From contig JAFAMS010000505.1 in assembly GCA_019233165.1 (NCBI GenBank), positions 1 to 6,155 of the forward strand: DNA of 6,155 nucleotides. The letters run 5' to 3'. A model generated the notes under the pieces. That model had not been told where the DNA came from. It was given only the letters and a program-made list of their open reading frames with translations, and made no database searches. Source of the stretch: Vulcanimicrobiota bacterium (GTDB lineage: Bacteria > Vulcanimicrobiota > Vulcanimicrobiia > Vulcanimicrobiales > Vulcanimicrobiaceae). The position numbers and the translations under genes were made by a program. The number at the start of each line of letters is the position of its first letter. Positions within the stretch are counted from its first letter, which is position 1. This document shows, piece by piece, positions 1 through 5,415 of the stretch.

Positions 1-43
1 GCTGCATGAAGTCGTACTGAAAGGGCGCGAGCAAGACGTCCAT
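1..43 (-). CDS. Metal ABC transporter permease (ABC-3/ZnuB/TroC type), N-terminal fragment cut by window edge
   Basis: Only the first 14 codons are inside the window; the gene continues past position 1. They read MDVLLAPFQYDFMQ. The motif of a short acidic/hydrophobic start followed by PFQY-x-FMQ is typical of the N-terminus of ABC-3 family permeases, the membrane subunits of zinc, manganese and iron(II) importers. The ATG (43-41 on the minus strand) overlaps the TGA of the upstream ATPase gene (45-43) by one base, giving TGATG. That arrangement indicates translational coupling in one operon, and no separate Shine-Dalgarno is visible. The call rests on a short motif plus the position directly behind a metal-type ATPase, so the family is likely but the metal cannot be read. 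Confidence 0.72.
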   Translation of the reverse strand, partial: MDVLLAPFQYDFMQ

Positions 44-789
44 CAGCCGCGAGGGTGGCCGTGCGTATGCGCGTGCTCGCGGATTCCGTGGAAGGCTTCT
101 GAAGCCAAGACCGCGCGCGGTTCGCCCGACTCGACGATTTTGCGGTCGACGACGACGAGGCGATCGAACCATTCGGCGGCGCGATCCAGATCGTGCGTCG
201 TCATGACGATCGGCATCCCGCGCCGCACGAGATCGCGGACGATTGCGAGCAACGCATTCTCCGTCGCCGCATCGACGCCGGTCGTCGGCTCGTCGAGCAG
301 GAGCAGCTGCGGATCTTGGGCGAGGGCGCGCGCGACGAAGACGCGCTGACGCTGACCGCCCGAGAGCTCGGCGATGTGTCGCGTCTGCAGCTCGCCCAGG
401 CCAAGCGCGTCGAGCGCCGCATCGGTCCGCCGGCGGTCGTCGGGAGCGGTCGGCGCCAGCAGCCGCATTCGCGGAAAGCGGCCCATCGCAACGACGTCCC
501 GCACGTCGACCGGAAACGACCAATCGACTTCTTCGATTTGCGGAACGTATCCGATCGTACCCGGCGCGAGCTCGCGCGGTTCGCGGCCGAAAACCCGGAC
601 GTCGCCCGCGGCGGGCATGATGAGGCCGGCGACCGCTTTGAGTATCGTCGACTTCCCCGAGCCGTTGGGTCCGACGATCCCGACTGCTTCGCCCTTGCGT
701 ACCGCAAGGTCGACGCCGTCCAACGCGAGGATGCTGCCGTAGCGGACGGTGACGTCGCGCATCGTAACCGCGTCGGTCCCAGATTCCAT
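43..789 (-). CDS. Metal (Mn/Zn/Fe-type) ABC transporter ATP-binding protein
   Basis: Cytoplasmic ATPase subunit that powers import of a divalent metal ion through the adjacent permease. From the ATG at 789 the protein is 248 residues, normal for the ZnuC/TroB/SitB group. Visible motifs are Walker A GPNGSGKST (40-48), Q-loop Gln84, signature LSGGQ (142-146), Walker B LLLLDEP (162-168) and H-loop His199. The stretch YVPQ-x3-VDWSFPV (81-94) followed by VVAMGR (99-104) is characteristic of the manganese/zinc/iron branch rather than other ABC importers. The tail ends HAHTHGH (239-245), a possible metal-binding strip. Reading frame continues upstream to 942, but the extra residues do not look like ABC sequence and overlap the divergent peptidase gene. 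A start at 762 would cut into the first beta strand, so 789 is preferred, although no good Shine-Dalgarno is seen. The TGA overlaps the permease ATG. Confidence 0.93.
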   Translation of the reverse strand: MESGTDAVTMRDVTVRYGSILALDGVDLAVRKGEAVGIVGPNGSGKSTILKAVAGLIMPAAGDVRVFGREPRELAPGTIGYVPQIEEVDWSFPVDVRDVVAMGRFPRMRLLAPTAPDDRRRTDAALDALGLGELQTRHIAELSGGQRQRVFVARALAQDPQLLLLDEPTTGVDAATENALLAIVRDLVRRGMPIVMTTHDLDRAAEWFDRLVVVDRKIVESGEPRAVLASEAFHGIREHAHTHGHPRG

Positions 790-838
790 TCCGGGGTGGT
801 TCGCAAAGGTCGGCCCGCAGCCTACCGAATGGAAGCGC
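790..838. promoter_or_regulatory. Divergent intergenic region between metal ATPase and M13 peptidase genes
   Basis: This 49-base gap separates two divergently read start codons, so it and the first codons of each gene must hold the promoters if both are transcribed from here. I see no convincing -35/-10 pair on either strand and no AT-rich palindrome of the classical Zur/Fur/MntR kind. The short purine run GGAAG (831-835), three bases before the ATG at 839, may act as a ribosome binding site for the peptidase, though that spacing is short. The role is inferred from geometry only. Confidence 0.35.
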
Positions 839-2860
839 ATGACGCGGTTTTCGCTCTTCGCGCGAATTGGGGGCGCATCGGCCCTATGCGCGCTGTTGTG
901 GACGGCTGCGGGGGCGTCGCAAGGTTTCGATCCGTCGAACATCGACCCGTCCGTTGCTGCGTGTAAGGATTTCTACGCGTACGCGAACGGCGGCTGGATT
1001 GCGCGCCATCCGATCCCGCCGGACCGTTCGCGTTTCAACGGATTCGATCTCATCGCGCAGCGCAACGAAGAGCTTGCGCGGCGCATCCTCGAGGAAGCTG
1101 CGGCGAACCCCAACGCCTCCGGCGACACGAAGCGAATCGGGGACTTTTATGCTTCCTGCATCGACGTGGCTGCGATCGAGCGGCTCGGCGCAAAACCCGT
1201 CGTGCCCCTCATGGCACAGATCGACGCGATCGCCGACCCGCGCTCGCTGGCCGACGAGCTCGCCCACTTGCACGATCTGGGTTTCGGCGCACTCTGGACC
1301 TTAGGGGCCACGCTCGATCCGAAAGACAGTGCGCGACAGATCGCGTTCGTTGCGCCGAGCGGTCTCGGACTCCCCGATCGCGAGTTCTACGTTCGCGCCG
1401 ATGCGCGTTCGGAGCAGATTCGTAGTGCGTACGCCGCGCACGTGGCGGCGCTGTTCCGTCTATTCGGCGATGCTCCGGCGCGCGCGGAAGAAGAAGCGAA
1501 GAGCGTGCTGACGTTCGAGAGCCGGCTCGCCCGCGAGCAGCTCACGCGGGTCGCGGCCCGCGATCCGAACGCCACGTACAATCCCATGCGCGTCGCGGAG
1601 CTCGCCGCCCTCAGCCCGCACGTCGGGTGGGAACGGTATCTCGCCGAGCGTAAGCTCGCCCAGAGCGGTGCGATCGACGTGACCGATCCGGCCTACGTGA
1701 AAGCGCTCGATGCCGCGTTCGAGCGGCCGGCCTTGCCGGACGTCAAGACGTATCTGCGCTGGCGCGTCCTCTCCCAAAGCGCGCCGTCGCTCTCGAACCC
1801 GTTCGCGGACGAAGACTTTGCGCTTCAGCGCGTTCTCAGCGGCGAACAAGCGCCGCTCGTTCGTTGGAAGCGTTGCACGCGTCTCGTCGACCGCTTGATG
1901 GGCGACGCACTCGGGCGGATTTGGGTCGAGCGGTCGTTTTCGCCGGCCGCGAAAATCCGTGTCGAAGCGATGGCGCGCTCGATCCGCGAGGTCCTGGCCG
2001 ACGACATCAGGACGCTGCCTTGGATGAGCGACGCGACACGGGCTGGAGCGCTGGCGAAGCTGGAAGCGCTTCGAGCGCTCATCGGCTATCCGCAACGGTG
2101 GCGTACCTACGACGGACTTACGATCGCGCGAACCGACTACTGGGGGAACGTCCGCGCGGCGAGCGCCTACGATCTCGCTTGGAGCCTGGGGAAAATCGGG
2201 AAGCCCGTCGACAAGGGCGAATTCGGGATGACCCCGCCGACGGTGAATGCGTACTATAGCGGTCAGCGCAACGAGATCGTTTTTCCGGCCGGGATCCTGC
2301 AGCCGCCGTTCTTCGATCCGGCGGCCGACGACGCGATCAACTATGGTGCGATCGGCGCGGTGATCGGTCACGAGACGACGCACGGGTTCGACGATCGCGG
2401 CCGCCGGTTCGATGCCGAGGGAAATTTGCACGACTGGTGGACGCCCGACGATGCAAAAGCGTTCACCGCGCGCGCGCAATGCGTCATCGACCAGTTCGAC
2501 GGATACGCGACGCCGGAGATTCCGCTGAACGGCCGCCTCGTCGTCGGCGAGGCGATCGCCGACCTCGGCGGCGCGACGATCGCGTACCGAGCCTTGGAGC
2601 GCGCGCAGAAGAGAAGGCCGAAGACGACGCTCGACGGGTTCACTCCCGAGCAACGGTTCTTCTTAGGGTTCGCGCAGTATTTCGCCGGGAGCGCTCGGCC
2701 CGAGCGGACTCGAACCCGCGCGCTCAGCGATCCGCATCCGCCCGACCGTCTGCGCGTCAACGGCACCCTTTCGAACCTTCCCGAGTTTGCGGAGGCCTTC
2801 CACTGTCAGGCCGGCGACCCAATGGTACGTCCGGCGAAGGAGCGGTGCGCGATCTGGTGA
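839..2860 (+). CDS. M13 family zinc metallopeptidase (neprilysin/PepO-like), exported
   Basis: Zinc endopeptidase that cleaves peptides, probably outside the cytoplasmic membrane. From the ATG at 839 it has 673 residues, full length for bacterial M13 enzymes. Residues 1-27 look like a signal peptide: MTRFSLFAR, a hydrophobic stretch, then an AxA-like site near AAGAS; this decides the start over an upstream ATG at 749. There is no lipobox cysteine at that site. Residues about 28-430 match the M13 N-terminal domain, opening with DPS-x-AACKDFYAYANGGW. The catalytic domain has the substrate-binding NAYY (470-473), zinc motif HETTH (511-515), third ligand and partner Glu571/Asp575 in GEAIAD, and His633 and Arg639 in HPPDRLRVNGTLSN, spaced six residues apart like the transition-state His and substrate Arg of neprilysin. 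It ends CQAGDPM...CAIW, as family members do. All catalytic residues are present. It is read in one operon with the dehydrogenase that follows. Confidence 0.95.
   Translation: MTRFSLFARIGGASALCALLWTAAGASQGFDPSNIDPSVAACKDFYAYANGGWIARHPIPPDRSRFNGFDLIAQRNEELARRILEEAAANPNASGDTKRIGDFYASCIDVAAIERLGAKPVVPLMAQIDAIADPRSLADELAHLHDLGFGALWTLGATLDPKDSARQIAFVAPSGLGLPDREFYVRADARSEQIRSAYAAHVAALFRLFGDAPARAEEEAKSVLTFESRLAREQLTRVAARDPNATYNPMRVAELAALSPHVGWERYLAERKLAQSGAIDVTDPAYVKALDAAFERPALPDVKTYLRWRVLSQSAPSLSNPFADEDFALQRVLSGEQAPLVRWKRCTRLVDRLMGDALGRIWVERSFSPAAKIRVEAMARSIREVLADDIRTLPWMSDATRAGALAKLEALRALIGYPQRWRTYDGLTIARTDYWGNVRAASAYDLAWSLGKIGKPVDKGEFGMTPPTVNAYYSGQRNEIVFPAGILQPPFFDPAADDAINYGAIGAVIGHETTHGFDDRGRRFDAEGNLHDWWTPDDAKAFTARAQCVIDQFDGYATPEIPLNGRLVVGEAIADLGGATIAYRALERAQKRRPKTTLDGFTPEQRFFLGFAQYFAGSARPERTRTRALSDPHPPDRLRVNGTLSNLPEFAEAFHCQAGDPMVRPAKERCAIW
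2836..2842 (+). promoter_or_regulatory. Possible ribosome binding site for the dehydrogenase gene
   Basis: GAAGGAG inside the end of the peptidase gene is a strong Shine-Dalgarno match. It is awkwardly placed: 14 bases before the GTG at 2857 and only 2 before an in-frame GTG at 2845. The 2857 start forms a GTGA overlap with the peptidase stop and begins MSGTILITTEW, a natural first strand, so it is preferred. A start four codons earlier cannot be excluded. Confidence 0.5.
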
Positions 2861-3852
2861 GCGGCACGATTCTGATCACGACCGAGTGGTTCAACGACGC
2901 GCCCAACTTCGAGGAGATGCGGGCGAAGCTCGAGGGGGCCGGCCTTGCGTTGCGGGTGAGCGGCCACCGCGGAATCCTCTCCGCAGAGCAGCTCAAGCCG
3001 CTTCTGGACGGCGCGCGCGGCTGCATCGCCGGGATCGATCACTTCACCCGCGACGTCATCGAGAGCGCGAGCGCGCTCGAAGTGATCTCCAGGACCGGCG
3101 TCGGGTTCGAGCGGATCGATATCGATGCGTGCACCGAACGCGGCGTCGTCGTGACGACGAGCGTCGCCTCGAATTCGGACGCGGTCGCCGAATTCGCGCT
3201 GGGGTTGATTCTTGCGGTCGCGAGGGACATCGGTCGCGGATTCGTTTCGATGCGGGGCGGAAAGTGGCGCAGCGGCGACTTGTTGGGTTCGACCGTCGTC
3301 GGCAAGCGACTCGGAATCGTCGGGATGGGCTCGATCGGCTCGAGGCTCGCGCGGTTGGCGCGCGGACTTCGCATGGAGGTGCTGTACTACGACGTCGTCC
3401 GCAAACCGGGGTTGGAGACGAGCGGGGAAGTCACGTACGCGCCGCTCGACGAGCTCCTCGCGCGCTCGGATTTCGTCTCGCTGCACGCACCGGTAACCTC
3501 CGATTCCCGCCGGCTGATCGGCGAGCGGGAGTTGCGACGGATGCAGCCGCACGCTTTTCTCGTCAATACGGCGCGCGGACCACTCATCGACGAGGCGGCA
3601 CTCGTCAGCGCGATCGACGAGGGCTGGATTCGCGGCGCGGCGATCGACGTCTACGACCCCGAGCCGCCAAGCCCGGAGAACCCGCTCCTCCATCGAGAGC
3701 GAATCCTCGTGACGCCGCACATCGCCGGCTCGTCGGAGGACGCGCGCAGAAAGAACCTCGCGCTCGCGGTCGAGAACCTGCTCGCGGTCCTCGGCGGCGA
3801 GCGTCCGCCGACGGTGATGAATCCGCGCGTCTTCGAGCTTAGCGGACGCTAA
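2857..3852 (+). CDS. D-isomer-specific 2-hydroxyacid dehydrogenase (phosphoglycerate dehydrogenase-like, no ACT domain)
   Basis: Cytoplasmic NAD(P)-dependent oxidoreductase that interconverts a 2-keto acid and a D-2-hydroxy acid. From GTG 2857 it has 331 residues, the length of the short single-unit form without the regulatory ACT domain of many SerA proteins. The nucleotide fold shows GMGSIG (156-161) and Asp179 at the end of the second strand (YYD), which favours NAD over NADP. Catalytic residues are Arg240 in VNTARGPLIDE, Glu269 in YDPEPP and His288 in VTPHIAGSS. GVGFERID (81-88) replaces the more common GVGxDNID. Substrate could be 3-phosphoglycerate, hydroxypyruvate/glyoxylate or a branched-chain keto acid; sequence alone does not decide. 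Its start overlaps the peptidase stop by four bases (GTGA), implying coupled translation, and its TAA overlaps the convergent ilvE stop. Reading frame is open far upstream (from 2437), but that part lies antiparallel in frame to the peptidase and is not coding. Confidence 0.92.
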   Translation: MSGTILITTEWFNDAPNFEEMRAKLEGAGLALRVSGHRGILSAEQLKPLLDGARGCIAGIDHFTRDVIESASALEVISRTGVGFERIDIDACTERGVVVTTSVASNSDAVAEFALGLILAVARDIGRGFVSMRGGKWRSGDLLGSTVVGKRLGIVGMGSIGSRLARLARGLRMEVLYYDVVRKPGLETSGEVTYAPLDELLARSDFVSLHAPVTSDSRRLIGERELRRMQPHAFLVNTARGPLIDEAALVSAIDEGWIRGAAIDVYDPEPPSPENPLLHRERILVTPHIAGSSEDARRKNLALAVENLLAVLGGERPPTVMNPRVFELSGR

Positions 3853-4790
3853 ACGTACGTAACCCAGTCCGCATGGCGCGGATCCCCGCCGCGGGTGGCG
3901 GTTCGATACGCCGCGTGCAACGCTTCCGTAATCGGACGCGCCGCCGGGTAGCGGTGCTCGTCGACGCATGCGACGGAGACGAGCTCGGCAGCGGTTCCCG
4001 TCAAGAAAACTTCGTCGGCGGCGAGAAGCTGCGCGGTCGAGATCGGCGCGATCTCGACGGCGATCCCACGATCTTTGGCGAGGGTGATCGTGCTGCGGCG
4101 GGTGATCCCGTTGAGGACGTCTTCTTCGAGCGGGTTGGTGTGGAGGCGCCCGTCTTTCACCAAGAAGATGTTCTCGCCGGTCCCCTCGGCGACGTTCCCG
4201 CGCTCGTTCAGGAGTAATGCTTCGTCGAAACCGCGGTCCATCGCATCGTGCAGCGCGAGGATCGAGTTCGTGTAGTGACCGTTTCCCTTCACCGTCGACG
4301 GCAGCGCGCGCGACGGCGTCTTCATCACCGGCGAGATCGTCAAGCGGCAACCGGTCGCGCCGCCCGGCGCGATCGTCCCCGAGAACCCACGCACCGCGAT
4401 CATGACGTGTGTCGCATTCTTCTGGAAGCGCGGCGCGAGCGCGAACTTTCCCTCGCCGAAGAAGATCAGCGGGCGAATGTACGTCGACTCGTGGCCGCTG
4501 GCGCGGACGGTCTCGACCGTAGCGCGGCAGAGCTCGTCGACCGATTGAGGGACGTCCAGGCCGTAAGCCGCAGCCGATTCCAGCAGCCGCTCGACGTGCT
4601 CGCGGAGTCGAAAGACACCCGGACCTCGGGGCGTCTCGTAGGAGCGAATCCCTTCGAAGACGCCACTGCCGTAGTGCAGCGCGTGCGCGAACGGATCGAT
4701 GACGATCGCGCTTTGATCGACGAGCCGGCCGTCGTACCAGTAGGTCGTTGTCGTCGATTCGGTCGCATGGAACGGAGCGTGTGCGGTCAT
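3849..4790 (-). CDS. ilvE: Branched-chain amino-acid aminotransferase (fold type IV PLP enzyme)
   Basis: Transfers the amino group between glutamate and the keto acids of valine, leucine and isoleucine, the last step of their synthesis and first of their breakdown. The protein is 313 residues, the usual IlvE size. Motifs: YWYDGRLVD (17-25), LHYGSGVFEGIRSYET (38-53), YIRPLIFFG (104-112), Lys168 in STVKGNGHYTNS as the PLP Schiff-base lysine, Glu202 in AEGTGENIF, LNGITRRS (226-233) and TGTAAEL (264-270). The YIRP and GTAAEL motifs favour branched-chain aminotransferase over D-alanine aminotransferase or 4-amino-4-deoxychorismate lyase. The ATG at 4790 has a well-placed GAGGTGA upstream. The gene is divergent from the nucleotidyltransferase gene and converges on the dehydrogenase, whose stop it overlaps by four bases. 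No attenuator-like leader peptide is seen in the 58-base upstream gap. Confidence 0.95.
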   Translation of the reverse strand: MTAHAPFHATESTTTTYWYDGRLVDQSAIVIDPFAHALHYGSGVFEGIRSYETPRGPGVFRLREHVERLLESAAAYGLDVPQSVDELCRATVETVRASGHESTYIRPLIFFGEGKFALAPRFQKNATHVMIAVRGFSGTIAPGGATGCRLTISPVMKTPSRALPSTVKGNGHYTNSILALHDAMDRGFDEALLLNERGNVAEGTGENIFLVKDGRLHTNPLEEDVLNGITRRSTITLAKDRGIAVEIAPISTAQLLAADEVFLTGTAAELVSVACVDEHRYPAARPITEALHAAYRTATRGGDPRHADWVTYV

Positions 4791-4800
4791 GCGGCGGTCT

Positions 4801-4807
4801 TCACCTC
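4801..4807 (-). promoter_or_regulatory. Ribosome binding site of ilvE
   Basis: Read on the minus strand this is GAGGTGA, a strong Shine-Dalgarno, ten bases before the ATG at 4790. It is the clearest ribosome binding site in the window and confirms the ilvE start. Confidence 0.75.
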
Positions 4808-4810
4808 GCG

Positions 4811-4830
4811 CGCGGGGTAGGCCCCCCGCG
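4811..4830. repeat. Perfect 7-bp GC-rich inverted repeat in the divergent gap
   Basis: CGCGGGG (4811-4817) and CCCCGCG (4824-4830) are perfect complements around a six-base loop. The element sits in the middle of the ilvE/nucleotidyltransferase gap, four bases from the ilvE ribosome binding site on one side. It is not followed by a T-run on either strand and lies upstream of both genes, so it is not a terminator. It could be an operator or a 5' leader hairpin affecting access to the ribosome binding site. Confidence 0.4.
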
Positions 4831-4848
4831 GCGGCGTAGAGAGCCGGG

Positions 4849-5415
4849 ATGACCGCGCACTGCGTGATCTTGGCGGCCGGGACGGCGTCCCGAATGGGCG
4901 GGGGAAAGCTGCTCTTGCCGTTTGGCGAGGGGACCGTTCTCGATGCGGTCCTCGCGGCATGCGCGGCGTATCCAACGACGCTCGTAGCATCGGCGGAGCT
5001 TGCCGAGCGCTATCGCGGAACGCGCGGCGGACTCTCGATCGTCGTCAACGGCGAGCCGCAGCGCGGGATGGCGCACTCGCTCCGGCTCGCGCACCGCGCG
5101 ATCTCGGCCGAGTATCCGCTCGCGATCTTGCTCGGAGACAAGCCGCTCGTGAGTGCGGCGCTCGTCGGCCGCACGATCGGCGCGCTGCAGCCGGAGGTCG
5201 ACGTCGTCTATCCGGCGCGCAACGGGGTCCCCGGACATCCCGTCGTCCTCTCGGCGCGCGCGCGCGGCATCGTCGACGAGCTTCGCGACGGCGACACGCT
5301 CCATCTCCTGCGCGACGTCCCGCGCTTGCGGCGACGTACTCTCCCAAGCGACGACGACGGTGCGTTCGTCGATATCGACACCGAGGTCGATTACAGGCTG
5401 ATCTTAACCCTTTAG
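4849..5415 (+). CDS. MobA/MocA-like NTP transferase domain protein
   Basis: Single-domain nucleotidyltransferase of 188 residues, the usual size for the MobA-like group that joins CTP or GTP to molybdopterin cofactor or, in relatives, nucleotides to sugar phosphates. The N-terminal nucleotide-binding motif is LAAGTASRMGGGKLLLPFG (8-26). NGEPQRGMAHSLR (67-79) follows. LLGDKP (94-99) holds the metal-binding Asp97, with Lys where GDQP is more common. ARNGVPGHPVVLS (123-135) and FVDIDTEVDY (173-182) complete the MocA/CoxI-like pattern. Cytidylyltransferase for molybdenum cofactor is the best guess, but no molybdoenzyme or cofactor gene is nearby, so the substrate is open. A weak purine stretch AGAGAG (4838-4843) lies five bases before the ATG. 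The gene is divergent from ilvE and its last 12 bases overlap the convergent metal-binding protein gene. Confidence 0.85.
   Translation: MTAHCVILAAGTASRMGGGKLLLPFGEGTVLDAVLAACAAYPTTLVASAELAERYRGTRGGLSIVVNGEPQRGMAHSLRLAHRAISAEYPLAILLGDKPLVSAALVGRTIGALQPEVDVVYPARNGVPGHPVVLSARARGIVDELRDGDTLHLLRDVPRLRRRTLPSDDDGAFVDIDTEVDYRLILTL

Larger units (their letters stand above)
4779..4860. repeat. Long-spaced inverted repeat over the two divergent start codons
   Basis: GTGTGCGGTCAT (4779-4790) and ATGACCGCGCAC (4849-4860) are inverted copies matching at 11 of 12 bases. Each arm begins exactly at a start codon, so both proteins start with Met-Thr-Ala-His. The spacer is the 58-base intergenic region. It could be coincidence, a shared regulator-binding element, or the remains of a duplicated translation start. 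Confidence 0.5.

Noticed and set aside
749..838. Upstream ATG (749) for the M13 peptidase
   Set aside because: It would place 30 non-hydrophobic residues before a clear signal peptide and overlap the ATPase gene. The ATG at 839 puts the signal peptide at the N-terminus.
790..942. Longer start for the metal ATPase (ATG at 942 or 840)
   Set aside because: The extra residues carry no ABC features, and the 942 start would overlap the peptidase signal-peptide region. From 789 the protein already has normal family length.
1460..2653. 397-codon open frame on the minus strand
   Set aside because: It is antisense to the M13 peptidase, including its catalytic domain, with arginine-rich composition and no family motif.
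2437..2856. N-terminal extension of the dehydrogenase reading frame
   Set aside because: It overlaps the conserved C-terminal domain of the peptidase in another frame, and its low-complexity Arg-rich sequence does not resemble dehydrogenases. The family fold starts just after 2857.
2806..4350. 514-codon open frame on the minus strand
   Set aside because: It runs antisense through the well-supported dehydrogenase and in another frame of ilvE, is extremely Arg/Asp-rich and has no recognisable motif. Such long shadow frames are expected in high-GC coding DNA.
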